Assembly (NCBI GenBank): GCA_038025085.1
Contig: CM076140.1
Coordinates: forward strand, 436,501 to 500,500
Length of the DNA stretch: 64,000 bases
Source of the DNA: Tetragonia tetragonoides
Lineage: Eukaryota; Streptophyta; Magnoliopsida; Caryophyllales; Aizoaceae
Direction of reading: 5' to 3'
The position numbers were made by a program, and so were the translations under genes. The notes beneath the pieces are model-generated. The model was given only the letters and a program-made list of their open reading frames with translations. It was not told the origin of the DNA and searched no databases. Of this stretch, positions 35,427 through 45,528 are shown one piece after another (within the stretch, counting starts at the first letter, position 1; each line of letters opens with the position of its first letter).

Positions 35427-35907
35427 TAGGCCTGGCAAACATATCAGGTCGGGTCGGATTCGGGTTCAACCCAATTGACCTGTTTTTTAAATGGGTCGAA
35501 AACTCCAACCCTAACCCAACCCACTTAATAAACAGGTTAATCATGTCGACCCGTTTAACCCATTTAACTAATTTATTATATATAAAAAATGGTAAAAACT
35601 TGATATAAAGGGGATATATACCCTCAAATTTCTATAGTAAGTAGATATATACAAAAAAATTATTGGATTAAGGAAAATTTATACTTTTCAGTTATTATTA
35701 ATTATTTGGCTCATAAATATTTACTGAATTTCAAAAATAAAATTGACATATGTAAGTAAACAGGTTGAACAGGTCGTTTTCGTGTTGAAAATTTCAACCT
35801 TAACCTAACCCATTTAATAAACGGGTTGAAAATCTCAACCCTAACCCACTTTTTTCAGGTTAGGTTCAGGTCGGGTTGTCGGGTCGAGTCAGCTTTTGCC
35901 GGGCCTA
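35427..35907. mobile_element. Non-autonomous hAT element (481 bp) with 8-bp target duplication
   Basis: The termini are TAGGCCTGGCAAA on the left and TTTGCCGGGCCTA on the right, inverted with one mismatch. The satellite word GTTATAAC (35419-35426) is repeated as GTTATAGC (35908-35915), giving an 8-bp hAT-type duplication with one change. The interior is AT-rich, flanked by GGTCGGGTT and AACCCAACCC words, and encodes nothing. Confidence 0.9.
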
Positions 35908-37479
35908 GTTATAGCTTTCGTTTTCGGCTACCAGGCGTCCGGGTGTCATTTTTGCCCAAACTTTTCCGGGGGGTCTAGAGGACCCTCGGATGCCCCAGGA
36001 GGGCCACCATGATCCCCGAACTTCGATATCACCCATGCCTTCTTTGTTCCGACCCTTAAATTGGTGTCCCATGAAAATGCCCTTACAAACCTATCGGGAC
36101 CCAATAACGGACCCCGGAGGTCTCTTACGTTTTCTAAGGGTGTCCAATGCGATATAGTGCGAAAATATCCACCTTCATTCCGGGGCCTCTAGGAAGCCAA
36201 AAAACGTGGATTATAGCCTTCGTTTTCGGCTTACGAGGGCCCGGGGTTCATTTTTGCCCAATCTTCTCCGGAGGGTCTATCATTACCCTAGAGGACCCTC
36301 GATACCCCGGGAGGGTCATCCAGATCCCCGAACATTGATATCACCCATGCCTTCGGTGTTCCGGCCCTTACATTAATGTCCTGTAAAAACGCCATTACAA
36401 GTCTATCAGGGACTAGAGAACGGACCCTGTAAGCCTATTGTGTTCCCTAAGGGTGTCCCGTGCAATGTGGTGCGAAAATATCCACCTCCATTGTTTCCGG
36501 CTTAGCCTTTGTTTCCGGCTTCCGGGGGGCTATGTGTCATTTCTGCCCAAACTTCTCGAGATGGTCTATCAAGACTTTAGAGGACCCTCCGAGCCCCGTG
36601 AGGGTCATCCTAATTCCCGAACATCAATATCCCATATGCCTTCGGTGTTCCGGCCCTTATATTGGTGTCCCATTAAAATGCCCTTACAAGCCTATCAGAG
36701 ATCCGATAACGGACCCAGGAGGCCTCTTATGTTCCCTAGGGCGTCTCATGCGATGTGGAGCGAAAATATCCATATTCGTTCTGTGGCCTTCCGGAAGCCA
36801 AAAAAACATGGGTTAACTTTCGTTTCCGGCTTCAGGGGGCCCGGTGGTCATTTTTGCCCAAACTTCTCCAGGGGGTCTATCATGTCCTTAGAGGACCCTC
36901 TGTGCCCCGGGAGGGACATCCGGACTCGAACTCCAATATCACCCATGCCTTAGGTGTTCCGGCCCTTACATTGGTGTCCCGTAAAAACGCCTTACAATCC
37001 TATCAGGGACCCGATAACGGACCCCTGGGGACTTTTATGTTTCATAAGGATGTCCTGTGTGATATGGTGCGAAAATATCCACCTTCGTTCCAGGGGCCTC
37101 CCGGAAGCCAAAAAATATCCACCTTCCTTCGTTTTCGACTTCCGGGGACGCGGGTGTCTTTTTTGGCAAAACTTTTCCGTGGGGTCTATGATGCCCTAGA
37201 GGACCCTCGGTGCTCTGAGAGGGTCATCCCGATCCCCGATCCCCAATCTTCAATATCACCCAGGTCTCCGGTGTTCTGGCCCTTAAATTGGTGTCCCATT
37301 AAAGTGCCCTTACAAGCCTATTAGGGGTCCGATAACGAACCCCGGAGGCCTCTTATGTCCCTAAGGGTGTCCCGTGCGATGTGATATGAAAATATCCACC
37401 TTCGTTCCAGGGCCTCCCGTAAGCCCAAAAAAAGTGGGTTATCTTTCTTTTTCGGCTTCCAGGGGACCGGGTGTCATTT

Positions 37480-39330
37480 TTGCCCAAACTTTTCCAGGGA
37501 GGTCTAGAGGACCCTCGGGTGCCCCAGGAGGGCCACCCTGAAACTCGAACTTTGATATCACACATGCCTTCGTTGTTCCGGCCCTTAAATTGGTGTCAGA
37601 TAAAAACGCTCTTACAAACCTATCAGGACCCGATAACGAACCCTGGAGGCCTCTTATGTGTCCTAAGGGTGTCCTATGCGACGTAGTGAGAAAATATCCA
37701 ACTTCGTTCCAAGGCCTCTACGAAGCCCAAATAACGTGGATTATAGCCTTTGTTTTCAGCTTACGGGGGCCCGGGGTCATTTTTTGCCCAAAACTCTCCG
37801 GGGGTCTATCATTACCCTAGAGGACCCTCGGTATCCCGGGAGGACCAAATCCCCGAACTTTGATATCACCCATGCCTTCGGTGTTCCGGCCCTTACATTG
37901 GTGTCCCGTAAAAACGCCCTTACAAGCCTACCAGGGACCAGACAACGGACCTCGTAAGCCTCTTATGTTCCCAAAGGGTGTCCCGTGCAATGTGGTGCGA
38001 AAATATCCACTTTCATTCCAGAGCCTCCCGAAAGCCCCAAAAACGTGGATTATAGCCTTCGTATTCGGCTTACAGGGGGTCGTGTGTCATTTCTGCCCAA
38101 ACTTTTACAAGGGGTTTATCATGACTTTAGAGGACCCTGCGAGCTCCGTAAGGGTCATTTTGATCCCCGAACTTCGATGTCACCCATGTCTCGGTGTTCC
38201 GGCCCTTATATTGGTGTCCCATTAAAACGCATTTACAAGCCTATCAGAGATCCGATAACGGACACAGGAGGCCTCTTATGTTCCCTAAGGGTGTCCCGTG
38301 CGATGTGGTATGAAAAGATCCACATTCGTTCCAGGGCCTCCCGTAAGCCAAAAAAACAAGGGTTATAGCTTTCATTTTCGGCTTCCAAGGGGGCCGAGTG
38401 TCATTTTTGTCCAAACTTTTCCAGGGAGGTCTAGAGGACCCTCGGGTGCCCCAGGAGGGCCACCCTGAAACTCGAACTTTGATATCACCCATGCCTTCGT
38501 TGTTCCGGCCCTTAAATTGGTGTCAGATAAAAACGCTCTTACAAACCTATCAGGTGCCGATAACGGACCCCGGAGGCTTCTTATGTGTCCTAAGGGTGTC
38601 CTATGCGACGTAGTGAGAAAATATCCAACTTCGTTCCAGGGCCTCTAGGAAGCCCAAATAACGTGGATTATAGCCTTTGTTTTCGGCTTAGGGGGGCCCG
38701 GGGTCATTTTTTGCCCAAAATTCTCCGGGGGTCTATCATTACCCTAGAGGACCCTCGGTATCCCGGGAGGACCAGATCCCCGAACTTCAATATCACCCAT
38801 GCCTTTGGTGTTCCGGCCCTTACATTGGTGTCCCGTAAAAACGCCCTTACAAGCCTACCAGGGACTAGACAACGGACCTCGTAAGCCTCTTATGTTCCCA
38901 AAGGGTGTCCCGTGCAATGTGGTGCGAAAATATCCACTTTCACTCCAGAGCCTCCCGAAAGCCCCAAAAACGTGGATTATAGCCTTCATATTCGGCTTCT
39001 ATGGGGTCGTGTGTCATTTCTGCCCAAACTTTTACAAGGGGTTTATCATGACTTTAGAGGACCCTGCGAGCTCCGTAAGGGTCATTTTGATCCCCGAACT
39101 TCGATATCACCCACGTCTCGGTGTTCCGACCCTTATATTGGTATCCCATTAAAACACCCTTACAAGCCTATCAGAGATCCGATAACGGACCCAGGAGGCC
39201 TCTTATGTTCCCTAAGGGTGTCCCATGCGATGTGGTATGAAAAGATCCACATTCGTTCCAGGGCCTCCCGTAAGAACAAAAAAACGTGGGTTGTAGCTTT
39301 CGTTTTCGGCTTCCACGGACTGAGTGCTAT
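37480..39330 (+). repeat. Trimeric higher-order repeat inside array D (~927-bp period)
   Basis: Private variants recur about 925-930 bp apart. CCACCCTGAAACTCGAAC is near 37534 and 38461. GGCCCGGGGTCATTTTTTG is near 37768 and 38696. AGGACCCTGCGAGCTCCG is near 38132 and 39058. Both copies also share the GTGTCAGATAAAAACGCTC unit. Three successive monomers therefore amplified as a block, the same trimer size as in array A but with different sequence variants. Confidence 0.8.
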
Positions 39331-39625
39331 TTTTACCCAAACTTTTTCTGGGGGGTCTATCATGACCCTAGAGGACCCTCGGGTGCCCCGATAGGGCCAT
39401 CATGTTCCCGAACTTCGATATCACCCATGCCATCGTTGTTCCGGCCCTTAAATTGGTGTCCCATAAAAACGACATTACAAACCTATCAGGAACCGATTAC
39501 GGACCCCGGAGGCCTCTTATGTTTCCTAAGGGTGTTCCATGCGATGTAGTGCGAAAATATCCAACTTCGTTCCAAGGCCTCTAGGAAGCCCAACAAACGT
39601 GGATTATAGCTTTCGTTTTCGGCTT

Positions 39626-40140
39626 AGAATCGTCCCGGAACAGGGAACGATTCCGAACCGGGACGGTCGGAAACGCGACCCCGTCTTCAATCTGGGCGAC
39701 CCCGATCGGAAGAACACGAGGAGAAGAAAGAGGGGAGAAAGAACGAAGCGCCGACTGCCATTGATGGGCTGGAGAAACTTTCAATCTCTATCTTGTGCTC
39801 TCTCTTTCTTCTAGCCAGGGCTCTCGACGGCCAAGGAGGCAGCATGTAACTAGGTTTATTTGGTTTTAAATGGTGGGCCTGAGAAAGTGGGGAGAGAAAT
39901 AGTAATAGTTTAATTTTGTTTGCTGATAGTACACAATTGGGCTTATTTAGTATTTGGGCCTTAAGTCAAATACTCTATCTAGTAGGAAATGGATCACATT
40001 AATGCTCTACTAGCAACGTAATCTACGTACCCTAAAGTCCCTTCTAAGCCTACCCCTTTCGTTCTCGATTCTTAAAACTATCGAATCTCGTCTCCGTTTC
40101 CATCCCACGACTCGCTTCGTACCTTGTCCCATGCAACTAT
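39626..40140. mobile_element. Unclassified insertion in array D, possibly a MULE-like remnant
   Basis: Satellite stops at TTTTCGGCTTA and resumes at ATATCACCCATGCC. The insert begins GAATCGTCCCGGAACAGGGA. Its reversed right end (GGGACAAGGTACGAAGCGAG) looks like a diverged inverted partner of the left end over ~50 bp. The interior contains splice-like and AT-rich stretches but no intact frame. No target duplication was found. The transposon identity is only suggested. Confidence 0.4.
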
Positions 40141-42438
40141 GGATATCACCCATGCCTTCGATGTTCCGGCCCTTACATTGGTGTCTTGTAAAAAGGCCTT
40201 TACAAGCCTATCACGGACCAAACAATGGACCCCGTAAGCCTCTTAGGTTTCCTAAGGGTGTCCCGTGCAATGTGATGCGAAAATATCCACCTTCATTCTA
40301 GAGCCTCCCGGAAGCCCAAAAAGAGTGGATTATAGTCTTCGTTTTCGCTCTCCGGGGGGTCGTGTGTCATTTCTGACCAAACTTCTCCAAGGGGTCTATC
40401 ATGACTTTAGAGGACCCTCCGAGCCCAGTGAGGGTCATCCCGATCCCCGAACTTCGATATCACCCATGTCTCTAGTGTTCCGGCACTTATATTGGTGTCC
40501 CATTAGAACGCCCTTACAAGCCTATCAGAGATCCGATAATGGACCCAGGAGGCTTCTTATGTTCGCTAAGGGTGTTTTGTGCGATGTGGTATGAAAAAAT
40601 CCACCTTCGTTCCAGGGCCTTCCGTAAGCAGTTATTGTTTTCGGCTTCCAAGGGGTCGGGTGTCATTTTTGCCCAAACTTTTTCCGGGGGGTCTATCAGG
40701 ACCCTAGAGGACCCTCAGATGCCCCGGGAGGGCCATCCTGTACCCGAACTTTGATATCACCCATGCCATCGTTGTTCCGGCCCTTAAAATTGGTGTCCCA
40801 TAAAAACGACCTTACAAACCTATTAGGACCCGATAACGGATCCTGGAGGTCTTTTATGTTTCCTAAGGGTGTTCCATGCGATGTAGTGCGAAAATATCCA
40901 ACTTCGTTCCGAGGCCTCTAGGAAGCCCAACAAACGTGGTTTATAGCCTTCGTTTTCGGGTTACTGGTGTACGGGGGTCATTTTTGCCCAAACTTTTCCA
41001 AAGGGTCTATCATTACCCTAGAGGACCCTCGGTATCCCGGGAGGCTCATCCGGATCCCCGAACTTTGATATCACCCATGCCTTCGGTGTTCCGGCCCTTA
41101 CATTGGTGTCCCGTAAAAAAGCCCTTACAAGCCTATCAGGGACCAAACAACGGACCCCGTAAGCCTCTTATGCTCCCTAAGGGTGTCCCGTGCAATGTGG
41201 TGCGAAAATATCCACCTTCATTCCAGAGCCTCCCGAAAGCCAGAAAAACGTGGATTATAGCCTTCGTTTTCGGCTTCCGAAGGCCCGTATATCATTTCCG
41301 CCCAAACTTCTCCAGGGGGTCTATCATGACTTTAGAGGAACCTCGGAGCCCTATGAGGGTCATCCTGACCCCCGAACATCGATATCCCCTATGCCTTCGG
41401 TGTTTCGGCCCTTATATTGGTGTCCCATAAAATCGCTCTTACAAGCCTATCAGAACTCCGATAACAGACCCATGAGGCCTCTTATGTTCCCTAAGGGTGT
41501 CTCATGCGATGTGGTGCGAAAATATCCATGTTCGTTCCGGGGCCTCCCGGAAGCCCAAAAAACGTGGATTATAGCCTTCGTTTTCGGCTTCAGGGGGCCG
41601 GGGGTCATTTTTGTCAAAACTTCTCCAGGAGGTCTATCATGACCCTAGAGGACCCTCGATGCCTCGAGAGGATCATCCGAACTCGAACTTCAATATCACC
41701 CGTGTCTTCGGTGTTCAGACCCTTACATTTGTGTCCCGTAAAAGCGCCTTACAAGCCTATCAAGGCCCTGATAACGGACCCCGGAGGACTTTTATGTTTC
41801 ATAAGGATGTCACGTGCGACATGGTAAGAAAAAATCCACCTTCGTTCTGGGGCCTCCCGGAAGCCCAAAAAACATGGATTTTAAGCCTTCATTTTCGACT
41901 TTTGGGGACCTGGGTGTCTTTCTTGCCCAAACTTCTCCGGGGGGTCTATCATGCCCTAGAGGACCCTCGGCGCCCCAGGAGGGTCATCCCAATCCCCGAA
42001 CTTCGGTATCACCCATGTGTCCGGTGTTCCGGCCCTTAAATTGGTGTCCCATTAAAGTGCCCTTACATGCCTATTAGGGGTCCAATAACGGACACCGGAG
42101 GCCTCTTATGTCCCTAAGCGTGTACCGTGCGATGTGGTATGAAAATATTCACCTTTGTTCCAGGGCCTCCCGTAAGCCCAAAAAACGTGGGTTATAGCTT
42201 TCTTTTTCGGCTTCAAGGGGGCCAGGTGTCATTTTTGCCCAAACTTTTCCGAGGGGTCTATCATGACCCTAGAGGACCCTCGGGTGCCCCGGGAGGGCCA
42301 TCCTGTTCCCGAACTTCGATATCACCAATGCCATCGTTGTTTCGTCCCTTAAATTGGTGTCCCATAAAAACGTCCTTACAAACCTATCAAGGCCTGATAA
42401 CAGACCCCAGAGGCCTCTTATGTTTCCTAAGGGTGTTT

Positions 42439-42775
42439 TGTTGGAAAATACAAACTTAAATTATCGAAGTTATAATTAGTAAGCTCTAAATAGTAAATCA
42501 TTTAGAGTCTTACATTATCAGTGGCTGTAACTTAAGATTAATATGAACCACTATTTCTTAGGAGTTAGAAATAGTATATAAGGAGAAGATTATGTAATGG
42601 AGATAACAATGAATTAAGAGAAGATAGCCTGCAAAGCTATCATGGGTGAGCATAACAATGCTCACCACCATTGTTCCCCCTCATATTATATATTCACATA
42701 TGTTTGATTAGTGAATATTATTATTGTTATTTAGATAAGGTTCCACTACACATCCGCTGTGCCGAAATTCTAACA
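42439..42775 (+). mobile_element. Solo LTR (337 bp) with 5-bp target duplication TGTTT
   Basis: The insert begins TGTTGGAAAATAC and ends GAAATTCTAACA, the TG...CA form with an 8-bp inverted end (one mismatch). TGTTT precedes (42434-42438) and follows it (42776-42780). An internal TATATAAGGAG at about 42578 looks like the LTR TATA box. The satellite unit resumes after it. No internal retrotransposon region remains, so it is the product of LTR-LTR recombination. The short LTR suggests a Copia-type element. Confidence 0.88.
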
Positions 42776-43435
42776 TGTTTCCCATGCGATATAGTGCGAA
42801 AATATCCGACTTCGTTCCAGGTCCTCTAGGAAGCCCAAAAAAAGGTGGATTATAGCCTTCGTTTTCGGCTTAAGCGGGCCGGGGTGTCATTTTTGCCCAA
42901 ACTTTTCCTGGGGGGTTTATCTTTACCCTAGAGGACGCTCGGTACCGCGGGAGGGTCATCCGGATCCCCAAACTTTGATATCACCCATGCCTTCGGTGTT
43001 CCGGTCATTACATTGGTGTCCCGTAAAAAAACGCCCTTACAAGCCTATCAGGTCCAGAAAACGGACCCCGTAAGCCTTTTATGTTCCCTAAGGGTGTCTC
43101 GTGCAATGTGGTGCGAAAATATCCACCTTCATTCAAGAGCCTTCCGGAAGCCCAAAAAATGTGGATTATAGCCTTCGTTTTCGGCTTCCGGGGGCCCGTG
43201 GCCGTGTGTCATTTCTACCCAAACTTCTCCAAGGGGGTCTATCATGACTTTAGAGGACCCTCGGAGCCCCGTGAGGGCCATCCTGATCCCCGAACATCGA
43301 TATCCCCTACGCCTTCGGTGTTTCGGCCCTTAAATTGCTGTCCCATAAAAATGCCCGATAACGGACCTAGGAGGCCTCTTATGTTCCCTAAGGGTGTCTC
43401 ATGCGATGTGGTGCGAAAATATCCATGTTCGTTCT

Positions 43436-43612
43436 CGGACTCTTCATTTCTCCTCAAGTACCCGAGTGGACACTGGACACTCCGACATGGGTATGGACAC
43501 TTGACACTCCATTTTCAGCGACAAACATGCAAAATTTTCATAAAATGGCCGAGTCCGACATGGGTATGGGTACTGGACACTCTGACACTTAGCCGAGTCC
43601 GAGCAACATAGC
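43436..43612. mobile_element. Short inverted-ended insertion in the last unit of array D
   Basis: Between AATATCCATGTTCGTT and CTCCCGGAAGCCC lies non-satellite DNA with ends TCTCGGACTC and, reversed, TGTTGCTCGGACTCGG. The inside holds two copies of CGACATGGGTATGG with TGGACACT words. It resembles short palindromic plant repeats of the GGACTCGG class. No clear target duplication. Confidence 0.5.
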
Positions 43613-43640
43613 TCCCGGAAGCCCAAAACGTGGATTATAG

Positions 43641-44354
43641 TTGTGGGTGAAACTTTGGATTGGATTATGGCCTAGTCCAAATCCAATCCAAAAAATTTTA
43701 AACTCAAAATTTTGAGTCCAAATTCAATTCAAACTAATTTTGGACTTTGATTTTTGAGTCCGAATCCAATCCGAATTATCTTCCGCAATCCAATCTGATC
43801 CGAATAATCCAATTTTTTCCTGACTCCTTACTTTTTCTACAACAATGTCCATTACTTATAAAAAAGTTCACCGATAAGATAATAATACAAATGTCGAAGC
43901 CAACTACAAGTCTACAACATTCACTAAAAAAAAAAAAAACAAATTATGTAGTTCACAAAGTGTTCGATTATCTCCGCCTAGTGTACATGGAGATGTCAGA
44001 TGTGTAGAGAGATAAAGAGTGGACGAGTGACTGCTAAGGCGTGACTTGAGTGAGTTGTCTAAAAGGGTTTTTCTCTCTTAATTTATGTATGCATTTTATT
44101 GTTGCCTTCAATTCTTTGGATTTTAATTTGCAGTTTATACTTGTTATTTGGGGTTAGTATCATTTTTGGATTATATGTATTTTTATTTATTAATTTATAT
44201 CTAATTTGGATTGGATTATTGGACTCCGAAAGGGAGAGTCCGAATCCAATCCGAAAATCCAAAAAAAAAAAAAAAAAAATTGGAGTCTGAAATCCGAATT
44301 GCCTATTTTGGATTGGATTGGATTTTGGATTTAATCCGGATAACTTTCACCCCT
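43641..44354. mobile_element. hAT-like non-autonomous element (~0.7 kb)
   Basis: The left end GGGTGAAACTTTGGATTGGA and the reversed right end AGGGGTGAAAGTTATCCGGA are imperfect inverted repeats, both running into strings of GGATTGGATT or AATCCAATCC words. Such subterminal repeats and a GGGGTGAAA terminus suggest hAT. The left neighbour is satellite (TGGATTATAG), the right neighbour is not, so a target duplication cannot be confirmed. It contains only short frames. Confidence 0.55.
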
Positions 44355-45394
44355 AGTTTTACCCTCTATATGCATAAGCTGTAGATTGTGACCCAGGCTG
44401 TATCATGATCCTTAGTTTTCTTGCATGTATATTTCATGATCTCGAACCTTTCTTTATCATAGTCACATAAATCTTTCATTATTATGATCCTTGCTCAATA
44501 GCAACCTCATTTCGCATCGATTACTAAAAACCAAGTGCAGTCCCGAGATATCCCCTTGTCATGTCAATATATGCCACACTTGGTCCTAATTGCTTCCTAG
44601 TCAAGGTATAGGGTTTGGCTTCTTGAGTGTTGCAGAGTTGTAGGCATAGGCTCTAATTGGTTTATTGGAACCCAACAAAACCTACGCCCTTTAAATCATA
44701 ATGGCCTCTGTATTCGTCACTATATCCGGGTTTACCCCCCACCCATTGTCCGTGGGTGCCTCGTAGACCATGGTCATAGCTAGGCTCATCCTCCTTCCTA
44801 GCCCTGGTGGGTGTTAGTGCCCATTAGGGTGACCTTGGAACCTAAAATCCACCCTAATATGAGATTTCAACCCCTAATTCAAAAGTGCATTGAAGAATTA
44901 GTTGTAAACTTCAGCTAGAGCATGTACGTACCTTAGAAGTCCTAAGTACTCAGACAATGCGGTGAGAATAGGCGACACCAAAGAACCCCTTGTCCACCCT
45001 TCATTGAGACTTTTCATACTTTGTCTAGCATGCCTCACAGGCTTTGGATATGGCATGTTGGTAACATATTCTGAGTTCTTGTCTGGTTGACACCTGAAAC
45101 ACAAGAATTAACTTCCTGGAGGAAGTAACTTCCCCCAAAATGGAGGAAATTAATTACCAAGCTTCCCCTTGCAACTTGCAAGTAGAACTTCCCACATCAA
45201 TTCCCATGAAGTTGAAATTCCTTTATTCAACCAAACAAAATCGGGCTTTTTCCATGAATTAATATTTCACATAGGAACTTATTTCTTATGGCGAACTAGG
45301 TGAAAACTGAGTACAACGCCATATATTAGATCTTCATGATCACTGGGGCCTAACAGTAATCCTAGGGATTCCTAACGAAATATCCAGACTTTCC
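44355..45394. other. Unassigned sequence between array D and the 59K gene
   Basis: Mixed-composition DNA with no recognised coding frame, repeat unit or transposon end. The minus-strand frame at 44898-45104 has no family features. It separates the intact 59K terminal exon from the array that borders the truncated copy. Confidence 0.4.
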
Positions 45395-45528
45395 ACCATT
45401 CATGTGAGGTAGGGTCTGTCATGCTCATCGCTTCCTCGAGTCTATTGGGAAAGAACTATCTAAAATACTTGTTCAAAGTAAATGGGAAACAAAGAGAGTA
45501 AAAATGAAATAGAAAAGAGAAAGGAGGT

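Larger units (their letters stand above)
35031..43640 (+). repeat. Satellite array D, ~310-bp monomer with nested insertions
   Basis: About twenty-plus units of the same satellite as array A, but of a distinct subfamily: GCGAAAATATCCACCTTCG, GATATCACCCATGCCTTCGG, AGGCCTCTTATGTTCCCTAAG. Nested within it are a hAT element (35427-35907), an unclassified insert (about 39626-40140), a solo LTR (42439-42775) and a short inverted-ended insert (43436-43612). The unit interrupted by each insert resumes on the other side. The long frames seen here on both strands cross monomer boundaries, repeat the same peptide words and are not genes. Confidence 0.92.

Noticed and set aside
36438..43611. Many open frames of 100-190 codons across array D (and similar ones in arrays A, B, C)
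   Set aside because: They span tandem satellite monomers, repeat the same peptide words in several frames and strands, and carry no protein family signature. They result from a GC-rich, stop-poor repeat.
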